Of a stretch of 30,614 bases of DNA, positions 23,411 to 30,614 are shown one piece after another (position 1 is the first letter of the stretch; every line of letters begins with the position of its first letter). A program made the position numbers and the translations under genes. Below the pieces are notes generated by a model. It saw nothing but the letters and a program-made list of their open reading frames with translations, did no database searches and was not told where the DNA came from. The DNA comes from Rhodocyclaceae bacterium UBA5602 (lineage in GTDB: Bacteria > Pseudomonadota > Gammaproteobacteria > Burkholderiales > Rhodocyclaceae): assembly GCA_002424865.1 (NCBI GenBank), contig DILC01000026.1, positions 1-30,614 of the forward strand, written 5' to 3'.

Positions 23411-24286
23411 TCATTCATCCAGCGGCAATCGAATGGCATATTGCCCCGACTTCTCATCACGCTCAACGATGAGCAATTTGCGCTTTTTGGCGTCCTCCAA
23501 CAAATCGCGGAATGATCGGTAACCATAGTAAGACTCAGTAAATCCGGGCTTCCTCCGTTGCAAGGTCGGTTTGACCATCGAGCCCCACAAGGTGGCCTCG
23601 CCACCCCGCTCCGACATCAGGGCTTCGACGGTTTCCACCAGCAAGTCCAGCGCCTCTTCGCGTTTTGCTTCTTCGCGGTTGGCCTCCTCGTGCCTTGGTT
23701 CTTCCGGCTTTTCTCCGGCCTTGCCTGCAGCCGTTTTGGCTGTCGCCGTTTTAGCCGTTGCCGCCTTTACCGGAATTTTCTTCGCGCTACGCGTCTTTTT
23801 TGCCTCTTGTTCACGCACCAGATCGTCATAAAAAATGAACTCATCGCAATTGGCCGACAACAAGTCGGACGTTGCCGCCTTCACCCCCACGCCGATCACA
23901 TGCTTGTTGTTTTCGCGCAGTTTGGAAACCAGGGGCGAGAAATCCGAGTCGCCACTGATGATGACAAAGGTATCGACATGCGCCTTGGTATAGCAAAGAT
24001 CGAGCGCATCGACCACCATGCGGATGTCAGCCGAGTTCTTGCCTGACTGGCGCACATGCGGAATCTCGATCAGTTCAAACGAGGCCTCATGCATCGGCGC
24101 TTTAAATTCCTTGTAGCGCGCCCAGTCGCAGTAGGCCTTCTTGACCACAATGCTGCCCTTGAGCAGCAGCCGCTCCAGCACTTTCTTGATGTCGAACTGC
24201 GCGTATTTGGCATCGCGCACACCCAGCGCAATGTTCTCAAAATCACAAAACAGCGCCATGTTGGTGATTTCAGGCAAACCGGCCAT
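23411..24286 (-). CDS. NYN (PIN-like) domain protein with C-terminal OST-HTH/LOTUS domain
   Basis: The N-terminal NYN/DUF88 domain (about 10-165) carries the acidic residues expected for a metal-dependent PIN-type RNase: Asp in ALFCDFENIA, Asp in SADIRMVVDAL, and the Asp pair in ISGDSDFSPLV. A low-complexity linker (about 166-216) is first Lys/Ala/Thr-rich, then Glu-rich with EEA repeats. The C-terminal part (about 217-292, including SYYGYRSFRDLLEDA) fits an OST-HTH/LOTUS RNA-binding domain. RNA cleavage or binding is inferred from the families. ATG 24286 was chosen for its GGAG SD six nt upstream; an ATG four codons earlier lacks one. Residue numbers count from that longer form. It heads an operon with the methyltransferase and pabBC. 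Confidence 0.9.
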   Translation of the reverse strand: MAGLPEITNMALFCDFENIALGVRDAKYAQFDIKKVLERLLLKGSIVVKKAYCDWARYKEFKAPMHEASFELIEIPHVRQSGKNSADIRMVVDALDLCYTKAHVDTFVIISGDSDFSPLVSKLRENNKHVIGVGVKAATSDLLSANCDEFIFYDDLVREQEAKKTRSAKKIPVKAATAKTATAKTAAGKAGEKPEEPRHEEANREEAKREEALDLLVETVEALMSERGGEATLWGSMVKPTLQRRKPGFTESYYGYRSFRDLLEDAKKRKLLIVERDEKSGQYAIRLPLDE

Positions 24287-24414
24287 GAGCAGCTCCATTC
24301 AGCTAATTAGCAAGGTGCGAAGTTTCGCATGGAACGGCTAAAGCGGCACTGGCGATATGCATGGCACAAATCGCCGATAAACTAGCCTGCCACCTCCTGA
24401 TCCGTTTTGCCTGC

Positions 24415-24439
24415 GCCGTCCTGCCAGCGCCGACTTTTT
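24415..24439 (+). repeat. Dispersed 24-bp core repeat (copy E) abutting a start codon
   Basis: This copy reads GCCGTCCTGCCAGCGCCGAC followed by five T, one substitution from consensus. It ends at the base before ATG 24440 of the AEC permease gene, so it occupies the whole ribosome-binding region and no SD is visible. Confidence 0.65.
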
Positions 24440-25387
24440 ATGCTCGCCACCTTTGCCCATCATCTCTCGCTCGCCGCCCCTCTGTTTGCCATGGTGGCCA
24501 TAGGCTACGTGCCAGTGCGCTGGTTTCACTGGCCGCCCACGGTGGGCGAATCGCTCAGCCGCTTCGTGTTTTCCATCGCCCTGCCCGCCATGCTGTTTCG
24601 CATGATGAGCGACTTTTCCCGTCTGCCGCCCGTGGATGCGCGCTTGCTGATGGCCTTTTTTGGCGGCTGCCTCATTGTTTTCGGTATCGGCCGCTTTTTC
24701 GCCTGGCGTGCCCTGCGCCTGGATGGCGTAGCGCAATCGGTGTTTGCCCTGGGCGGCATTTTTTCCAACAATGTGCTGCTGGGTTTGCCGCTCGCCAAAA
24801 CCACCCTGGGCGAGGCCTCCCTGCCCTCCGTAGCCTTAGTTTTGACGTTTAACTCGCTGATTTTATGGACGCTGGTTTCCGTCTCCATCGAGTGGGCAAA
24901 GCATGGCACGCCATCATTTACCGGATTTGCCAAAACCGTGCGTTCGGTGGCCACCAACCCCATCGTCGCCTCCATTCTTGGCGGTACGGTTTTTGGCTTG
25001 CTCGGTGGGCGCATTCCGGCCTTGGTTGATGCCCCCATGGCCATGCTCGCGCAAATTGCGGCGCCCCTCTCGCTCATATCACTCGGCATGGGCTTGGCCA
25101 AATATGGCATGCATGAAGGCTGGCAATCAAGCACGGCCATTTGCACCATCAAACTCGTCATCCAACCCTGTGTCGTGTGGCTATTGGCCTGGACGCTGGA
25201 CATCCCCGCGATGGAAACTCACGTGGTGGTACTCCTGGCGAGCCTGCCGGTGGGCGCAAACGTGTACTTGATGGCACACCAATTCAAAACCCTGGAAGGC
25301 CCGGTAGCCGCATCCCTGGTGATTTCCACCGCGCTTGCGGCGCTCAGCGTCCCACTCGTCCTGACCTTACTCGGTGCAGGGCATTAA
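24440..25387 (+). CDS. AEC family permease (auxin/malonate efflux carrier type)
   Basis: This inner-membrane protein of 315 residues has about ten hydrophobic helices in two halves, beginning FAHHLSLAAPLFAMVAIGY. The second half starts near PIVASILGGTVFGLL and contains LISLGMGLAKYG, and a C-terminal stretch LASLPVGANVYLMAHQF carries the conserved Pro/Gly/Asn residues of the family. Substrates of bacterial members include malonate and other small carboxylates; here it is unassigned. ATG 24440 is chosen because the preceding 25 bp are a dispersed repeat and the earlier in-frame residues are repeat-encoded. It is divergent from the NYN gene and convergent with the c-di-GMP enzyme. Confidence 0.9.
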   Translation: MLATFAHHLSLAAPLFAMVAIGYVPVRWFHWPPTVGESLSRFVFSIALPAMLFRMMSDFSRLPPVDARLLMAFFGGCLIVFGIGRFFAWRALRLDGVAQSVFALGGIFSNNVLLGLPLAKTTLGEASLPSVALVLTFNSLILWTLVSVSIEWAKHGTPSFTGFAKTVRSVATNPIVASILGGTVFGLLGGRIPALVDAPMAMLAQIAAPLSLISLGMGLAKYGMHEGWQSSTAICTIKLVIQPCVVWLLAWTLDIPAMETHVVVLLASLPVGANVYLMAHQFKTLEGPVAASLVISTALAALSVPLVLTLLGAGH

Positions 25388-25394
25388 CCAAGGC

Positions 25395-25419
25395 GGGTAA
25401 AAACCTTCGGAAAGTACCC
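25395..25419. other. Interrupted inverted repeat between convergent genes
   Basis: GGGTA (25395-25399) and TACCC (25415-25419) flank an inner CC-TTC-GG hairpin with symmetric A-rich internal loops. It lies in the 47-bp gap where the AEC gene and the GGDEF-EAL gene converge. There is no T-tract, so termination or RNA processing is only a possibility. Confidence 0.3.
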
Positions 25420-25434
25420 AATTCACAGCCTGTG

Positions 25435-28400
25435 CTAGCGCTGGTGACTTTTCAGCAACTGCTCGAATTCCTCCGCCGGTATTGGCCGGGAAAACAGGTA
25501 ACCTTGACCAAAGTCACACCCGATTGAGGTCAGCAAGTCACATTGCGCCTGCGTCTCTATCCCTTCGGCAATGACTTTCATGCCCAGCTTGTGCGCCATG
25601 ACGATCATGGCTTCGCAAATAGCCATATCTTCTGATGCCGGCGTCAGGTTGCAGATGAAAGACTGATCAATTTTCAGGTAGTCAATCTCAAACTTTTTCA
25701 GATAAGCCAGTGACGAGTAACCGGTGCCAAAATCATCGAGCGAAACCTGCATCCCTGCATCCCGGAAGCGCAAAAGGCGATCGCTTGTCTCGGATGAGGC
25801 ATCCAGAAGCAAACTCTCGGTGATCTCGATGACGATGCTTTGCCCTGGCAAACCGAGTTGCCGCAAGTGCTCAAACCATGCCTCGTAATCTGTCTCTTCG
25901 CTACGGAACTGCACGGGTGACTTGTTGACACTGATCTGCAAGTCCGCCTGATAAGCCGCCCGCCAAAGAGCCACTTGGCGCGCGGCTTCAAAAAATACCC
26001 AATGACCCAAGGCAACGATCAGCCCGGTTTCCTCGGCGACGGGAATGAACTCATCAGGCCGAATCAGGCCGCGCGAAGGATGCTGCCAGCGTATCAATGC
26101 TTCGGCTTTATGAATAGCGCCGCCGTTAAGATCCACGATGGGCTGGTAATGAAGTTGAAACTGGTTTTCAAGCAAGGCATGATGCAAGTCGGTTGTCATG
26201 CGCATGCGGGTTTGGGTAGACTCTTGCAACGCTGCGGTGAAATGGCTGTAGCGATTGCGGCCATGGCGCTTGGCGGCATACATTGCCTGGTCAGCATTTT
26301 TGATCAAGAGATCAGCGTCATCGGCATCATCAGGGTAGAGCGTGATGCCGATACTGGCGGAAACATAAACGGTTTCCCCCCCCAACAAAAATGGCTCGGC
26401 CAAGCAGTGCAGAATAGCCTGCGCAATACAGGAAACCCCATCCGTATCGCCAATCTCTCCAAGAATCACGGTGAATTCATCACCCCCCATCCGGGCAACG
26501 GTGTCAGATTCCCGCACACAGCGGGTCAAGCGCCGCGCCGCCTCATGCAGCAGGATGTCCCCCACATCATGTCCCAGGGTATCGTTAACTTCCTTGAAGT
26601 GGTCAAGATCAATGAACATCAAAGCGACAGGCAAGCCTGTGCGATGCGCTATCTTGAGCATCTGCTCTAGCCGGTCGTAAAACATGCGCCGATTGGGCAG
26701 GCCGGTATGGCTATCAAAATTTGCCTGTCGCCAGATCAACTCTTCCGAGCGTTTTTTTTCCGTGATGTCGTAGAACAGGGAAACGCGCCGATAGACAGCA
26801 CCATCGTCGCTGAAGATCGTATTAATGCTGAGTGCCTCAACAAAAACCTCGCCAGATTTATGTCGATTCCAAATCTCCCCCTGCCAGCATCCAGTTGCCA
26901 AGATTGACGACCACATTTCCTTGAAAAAATTTACCTCGTGATGTCCTGAATTGAGAATGCGCGGGTTTTGGCCTATGACTTCGCTGAGTTCGTAGCCAGT
27001 CAGCCGGGTGAAAGCCGGATTGATCGCGATGATGCGGTTCTCAGCATCGGTCACGGCCATCGCTTCTGAGCTGTGCTGGTACACCATGGCCGCCAAGCGG
27101 ATTTCATCAATATTGCGGCTGCGTTCAATCGCGATACCCGCCAGGCTGGCGGTTTGTTCAATGAATTGAATATCTGCTTTGCTCGGTAGTGTCACCTTGC
27201 TCTGGTACACCGCAAACGTGCCCAACACCCGGCCATCGGCAGCCCAAATGGGTTCAGACCAGCTCGCGCCAATCTGCATTTCCTTCGCCACTTCGCGGTA
27301 ATTTGCCCATAACGGGCTTGTGGAAACATCCTCCACCACAACACGCTGCCCACGGAACGCAGCGGTGCCGCAAGAGCCATTCCCTTCACTGACCAGCCAA
27401 CCATCAAGCGCTGCCTTGCCCGCGGAGGGCAAATTCGAGGCTGCGCCGATGCGCAGATGCCTGCCGTCCTCCGCCAGCAACAAAATTGCGCATCGCAAGG
27501 CAGGACTTTGCATCTCTACCTCACACACGATTGCTTGCAATATTTCAGCCAGCGACGCGCCATTGGCTAGCCGTTCGAGCACCTCGCTGCGCGTCTTTTC
27601 ACGATTTTGCAGACGCTGGCGTTCGGTGACGTCGTTGGCTATCCCGATAATGCCGACAATCCCGCCAGCATTATCGGGAAGTTGTACCTTGGTGACTTCC
27701 AAATGATGGAGATTGCCATCCGCAAAAACCATGGCCTCATGCCCAAAAACGGGCTGCTGTTCGATCAAACAGCGCTGATTGGAGGCCTGGGAGACGACAG
27801 CCGCCTCATCTCCGAGCAAATCGGCGAGTTGCGCCGTTGCCAAAAAGCGACTTTCAGGCATTCCTACAGCGTTGCAAAATGTTTCATTCACAAAGCGATA
27901 GCGGCCATTGGTATCCATCAGCCAGATGCCCACCGGCGCGTGGTCAAGAATGGCGTGGAGCTGGGTTTCGGCGGCTTGTATTGCCTGCATCTGCTGGTCG
28001 ATCTTCGCCGTCATACCGACAAAACTTCGTGCCAGATCGCCTATTTCATCATTACGTTCCACGGGTAATGGCGGTAACGGCTGCCCCAAAGCATGCTGCC
28101 TGACCGCCTGGACCATCTGATTCATGGGCTTGGCGAGGAGCCGCGCCAAGATCAACGCCAACAGCATGGACAGAAAGGCAAACAGGAGCGTGATCTGAAT
28201 GATGCTGGCTCCAGTGCGCCGACTCTCTACCAGTACTTTTTCGATGGGCGTATAGAGCCCCAGCGTGACAAAACGTTGTTGTGCCAGGGTAGCGATAGGC
28301 AAGCGCATCATGGCGAGCAAAGAGTGCTGTCCCAGCGACTTGTTTTCGACCCGCAACACTGCCTGATCGATTTTGTTTTCGAAGAGCGGTTCGACTGAAG

Positions 28401-29202
28401 GCAGGTCATCCTGAATGCGGAATACTCTCCCCTGCTCAAAGCCAAAAGTTTTTCCTGGGTCAGGATGAATGAGGTAGTCGCCCTGCTGGTTGGTCAGTAA
28501 CACACCCAGCCCCTGTGGCATATTGGCGAGAAGCAGCTCAAATAGCCCCCCCAGGTCAACATCAATCACCACAATGCCGAACAGATGGCCACCTTGGGTA
28601 TGGATAGGCGTGGCAACGCGCAAGCTCGGCTTGCCAAAGCCATAGCTTGATCCCTGCTCCTTGTTCAGGCTAACGGGTGAAACATAAAGCTGCCCGGGTG
28701 CGAGCCGCATGGTTTCGTAAAAGTAAGGCTGGTGTTTTTTTTCCTGCAAATCCTCCCCCTGCACAATGCGCCATCTTCTGCTGCCGTCCGCGATACGCTC
28801 CACCCGCACCAGCTCGCGGCCAAAATTCGCGCTGCCAATCAGTCTGACTTGGGAATAGCGGTTGCGGGTCGCCAGCAAGCCGGAAAATATCTCTGCAAGC
28901 TGGGCTCGCTGCTTTGCCGATGCCACCGTATCCGCAGGGGAAGAGGCTCTCCCGTGCGTAAGCTGCGAAATCTGTTTTACTTCCGGCAATCCGGCGACAA
29001 AAAGAACGTCAGCGGTAATTTCCGCCATGGATCGGCCAAAGTTATGCCCAAGCACCTTAGTCGCCGTCAACAATTTTTGCTGTGCAGCCTGGATCAGCAG
29101 GGCACGGCCCCGGTCATAAAAGTAATAACCGGTCAACGCGGTAAAAGCGGCACCTAGCAGCGCCAGCCAGAAACCGACCTTGATGCCCAGGCTCAGCCGC
29201 AT
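25435..29202 (-). CDS. Membrane sensor c-di-GMP cyclase/phosphodiesterase (periplasmic sensor-HAMP-PAS-GAF-PAS-GGDEF-EAL)
   Basis: Residue numbers count from an alternative TTG start at 29226 (1263 aa), which has GAGG five nt upstream; the ATG at 29202 (1255 aa) is chosen because MRLSLGIKVGFWLALLGAAF makes a natural N-terminal membrane anchor. Order: TM1 (14-36), periplasmic Cache-like domain (40-335), TM2 (340-364), HAMP (365-417), PAS (422-540), GAF (548-702), PAS (710-825), GGDEF (830-1000), EAL (1006-1260). GGDEF is intact (914-918) with a canonical inhibitory site RESD (905-908). EAL is intact too: EAL (1042-1044), Asn1101, Glu1134, DDFGTGYSS (1164-1172), Lys1185, Glu1221 and Gln1241. 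Both synthesis and hydrolysis of c-di-GMP are therefore possible. The gene follows a solo polyamine-type binding protein on the same strand. Confidence 0.93.
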   Translation of the reverse strand: MRLSLGIKVGFWLALLGAAFTALTGYYFYDRGRALLIQAAQQKLLTATKVLGHNFGRSMAEITADVLFVAGLPEVKQISQLTHGRASSPADTVASAKQRAQLAEIFSGLLATRNRYSQVRLIGSANFGRELVRVERIADGSRRWRIVQGEDLQEKKHQPYFYETMRLAPGQLYVSPVSLNKEQGSSYGFGKPSLRVATPIHTQGGHLFGIVVIDVDLGGLFELLLANMPQGLGVLLTNQQGDYLIHPDPGKTFGFEQGRVFRIQDDLPSVEPLFENKIDQAVLRVENKSLGQHSLLAMMRLPIATLAQQRFVTLGLYTPIEKVLVESRRTGASIIQITLLFAFLSMLLALILARLLAKPMNQMVQAVRQHALGQPLPPLPVERNDEIGDLARSFVGMTAKIDQQMQAIQAAETQLHAILDHAPVGIWLMDTNGRYRFVNETFCNAVGMPESRFLATAQLADLLGDEAAVVSQASNQRCLIEQQPVFGHEAMVFADGNLHHLEVTKVQLPDNAGGIVGIIGIANDVTERQRLQNREKTRSEVLERLANGASLAEILQAIVCEVEMQSPALRCAILLLAEDGRHLRIGAASNLPSAGKAALDGWLVSEGNGSCGTAAFRGQRVVVEDVSTSPLWANYREVAKEMQIGASWSEPIWAADGRVLGTFAVYQSKVTLPSKADIQFIEQTASLAGIAIERSRNIDEIRLAAMVYQHSSEAMAVTDAENRIIAINPAFTRLTGYELSEVIGQNPRILNSGHHEVNFFKEMWSSILATGCWQGEIWNRHKSGEVFVEALSINTIFSDDGAVYRRVSLFYDITEKKRSEELIWRQANFDSHTGLPNRRMFYDRLEQMLKIAHRTGLPVALMFIDLDHFKEVNDTLGHDVGDILLHEAARRLTRCVRESDTVARMGGDEFTVILGEIGDTDGVSCIAQAILHCLAEPFLLGGETVYVSASIGITLYPDDADDADLLIKNADQAMYAAKRHGRNRYSHFTAALQESTQTRMRMTTDLHHALLENQFQLHYQPIVDLNGGAIHKAEALIRWQHPSRGLIRPDEFIPVAEETGLIVALGHWVFFEAARQVALWRAAYQADLQISVNKSPVQFRSEETDYEAWFEHLRQLGLPGQSIVIEITESLLLDASSETSDRLLRFRDAGMQVSLDDFGTGYSSLAYLKKFEIDYLKIDQSFICNLTPASEDMAICEAMIVMAHKLGMKVIAEGIETQAQCDLLTSIGCDFGQGYLFSRPIPAEEFEQLLKSHQR

Positions 29203-29233
29203 GTTTGGCCCATCATTGCCCCACAACCTTGCC

Positions 29234-30304
29234 TCATAAGTCCTTCTCGCTCACGCCCGAGAGTATCTTGTTCCACAACGCCAAGCGCTGGGCAGGGTTT
29301 TCCAGGGGTTCGAGCCAGATCAACCGGCTCCCGGCCTGGCTGCCGGGGGCAGCAGTCACCGTGTTAGCCAAACCATGCCACGCCGTAAAACGGTCGCTCA
29401 CCTGTTTTTCCAAGGTGAAATTGATCCATTGCTCAGCCAAAGACTGGTTTTTGACACCACTGGACACAGCCCAGCAGTCCAACCAGGCCAGCGCCCCCTC
29501 GCGTGGGATGACGTAGCCTATATCCGCGCCTGCATCGCGCAAGGCCTTGACTTGTTGGGTACCAAAGTTGGCAAAAATAATCGCAATATCATGGCGGCGA
29601 AACAAATCGACAGACTCTTCCAGCGTCGAGTAAAAGCTCAGCACATTGCGCCGCAACGCGATCAGTCGGCGCGCTGCCGCATTCAATTCTTGTGGCGACT
29701 GCTGAAAGATGTTTTTCACCCCTATGCGTTGCCCCGCTAAAGAAAAATTGTGGTTACTGGTATTAAAGGCCAGCACCCGCCCCCGATACTCGGATGCCCA
29801 GAGCGCATCGATTGACCGTGGCGGTTTTTTGACCAGCTTATGGTTATAAATCAAGCCCATCTCGGCATAGGTAAAAGGCACGGCGAAAATTTTGCCCCCA
29901 CGAACCAGGCCGGGGATGGCTGCATAGTCACGAAAACGGGGCAGTTGTTGTTTGCGATTGCTAATGTTGGCCCCATTCAGCGGCAGGCTCAAGCCATTAT
30001 CTATGTAGCGTTGCAACTCAGCCGTATTAACCGCAAACACATCAAAGTCACGCCCTTTATTGGTGCTCAGCTTTTGCCACATATCGTCGTCCGAGGTGAC
30101 GTAAGTCACTTCAACGCGCACCCCCGCACGTTTCTGAAAAATGGCTACCACTTCAGGATCGGCATAACCATCCCAGGCCAAGATACGCAGCGTCTCCTCC
30201 GCCAGCGCTGCTTGGGATGGCAAGGTGAGTGCCAGTGCGGATAAAACCCAAAGGCATGCTCGCATAGCGTTAATGGGAAGAAAAAACCTGCGAAACCGCT
30301 TCAT
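29234..30304 (-). CDS. PotD-like periplasmic solute-binding protein (solo, signalling-associated)
   Basis: This 356-residue protein has an N-terminal signal peptide (about 1-35, cleavage after QAALA) and a type II periplasmic binding fold like spermidine/putrescine receptors: LRILAWDGYADPEVV, VEVTYVTSDDDMWQKL, DVFAVNTAELQRYIDNG, AVPFTYAEMGLIYN, SIDALWASEYRGRV, and IPREGALAWLDCWAVSSG. Trp44, Tyr47, Trp274 and Asp276 line up by eye with ligand-contacting PotD residues. ATG 30304 was chosen; ATGs at 30316 and 30265 are possible. No permease or ATPase gene is adjacent; instead its stop lies 31 nt before the ATG of the GGDEF-EAL sensor. A role as ligand-presenting partner of that sensor is inferred, as for Vibrio NspS with MbaA. 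Confidence 0.88.
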   Translation of the reverse strand: MKRFRRFFLPINAMRACLWVLSALALTLPSQAALAEETLRILAWDGYADPEVVAIFQKRAGVRVEVTYVTSDDDMWQKLSTNKGRDFDVFAVNTAELQRYIDNGLSLPLNGANISNRKQQLPRFRDYAAIPGLVRGGKIFAVPFTYAEMGLIYNHKLVKKPPRSIDALWASEYRGRVLAFNTSNHNFSLAGQRIGVKNIFQQSPQELNAAARRLIALRRNVLSFYSTLEESVDLFRRHDIAIIFANFGTQQVKALRDAGADIGYVIPREGALAWLDCWAVSSGVKNQSLAEQWINFTLEKQVSDRFTAWHGLANTVTAAPGSQAGSRLIWLEPLENPAQRLALWNKILSGVSEKDL

Positions 30305-30504
30305 AAACCCAAACATTATGGAGCAAACGGCTATTGGGCCAAGGAAATCAACTGCGCACAAAAAAGCGCAAAACAGCCCCCGAAGCCACCCCGGAGGTCG
30401 TGCAACGCAAGCAACACGGCGGGCGAACAAACAGGCTTGAGAAAAATAGGCGCAGCATGGTGCAAATGGCATGAAAATAAGGCATCAAAAAAGGAAATCG
30501 CAGT

Positions 30505-30614
30505 ATGCCATCATTTGTGCACTTACGAAAACACCATGGCATCAGCATAAAATCCGTCTGCGAATGGACTGCCATGGCCGAACATCTTGCTGCACGGGCG
30601 ATTGTTCAGCGCCC
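30505..30614 (+). CDS. Possible start of an unidentified gene, cut by the window edge
   Basis: ATG 30505 is preceded by a good SD (AAGGAA, eight nt spacing), and 36 codons stay open to the edge, with an internal Met near MAEHLAARAIVQR. It is divergent from the binding-protein gene with about 200 bp between starts, a normal promoter distance. The fragment is too short to recognise. Confidence 0.3.
   Translation, partial: MPSFVHLRKHHGISIKSVCEWTAMAEHLAARAIVQR

Noticed and set aside
23411..24286. NYN protein as the toxin of a toxin-antitoxin pair
   Set aside because: It carries a LOTUS domain, is followed by a methyltransferase instead of a small antitoxin, and sits in a housekeeping operon.

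Overview
This 30.6 kb window looks like ordinary chromosome from a Gram-negative betaproteobacterium. The gene orders (hemC-hemD-hemX-hemY divergent from ppc; nnrD-DMT transporter; folD-purE-hemF), the moderately GC-rich sequence and the protein motifs fit Nitrosomonadales or Rhodocyclales relatives. That placement is inference from gene order and family resemblance; no rRNA marker is present. I see no phage, IS element, integrase or CRISPR array. Coding density is high, and only two gene-free stretches exceed 300 bp (15075-15666 and 18022-18611). Layout, left to right: tRNA-Ser(GGA) and nadC on the minus strand; a divergent membrane-anchored FMN-binding glutamate-synthase-like protein; a convergent minus-strand pair of a DMT permease and nnrD (NAD(P)HX repair); a plus-strand cluster folD-purE-hemF; the minus-strand haem operon hemC-hemD-hemX-hemY; plus-strand ppc; minus-strand pbpG-like endopeptidase and patatin-like lipase; plus-strand GTP-type PEP carboxykinase with a long structured leader and a clear terminator; a tight minus-strand operon of NYN/LOTUS protein, Methyltransf_32-type methyltransferase and PabBC fusion; a plus-strand AEC permease; and finally a minus-strand pair of a PotD-like periplasmic binding protein followed 31 nt later by a large two-TM sensor with PAS-GAF-PAS-GGDEF-EAL. 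Central metabolism dominates: haem (hemF, hemC, hemD, with hemX/hemY), folate/one-carbon (folD, pabBC), purine (purE), NAD synthesis and repair (nadC, nnrD), and both the PEP-forming (pckG) and PEP-consuming (ppc) anaplerotic enzymes. The most system-like observation is the last pair: a solo polyamine-type binding protein with no ABC permease or ATPase, coupled to an intact dual c-di-GMP enzyme. This resembles the Vibrio NspS-MbaA polyamine-sensing arrangement but with extra PAS/GAF domains and apparently altered ligand-pocket residues. Other points are a duplicated cofactor-cysteine motif in HemC, a family of ~24-bp intergenic repeats (consensus GCCGTCCCGCCAGCGCCGAC plus a T-run) with look-alikes inside nnrD and hemY, a heptamer tandem array where the ppc ribosome-binding site should be, and a structured pckG leader.
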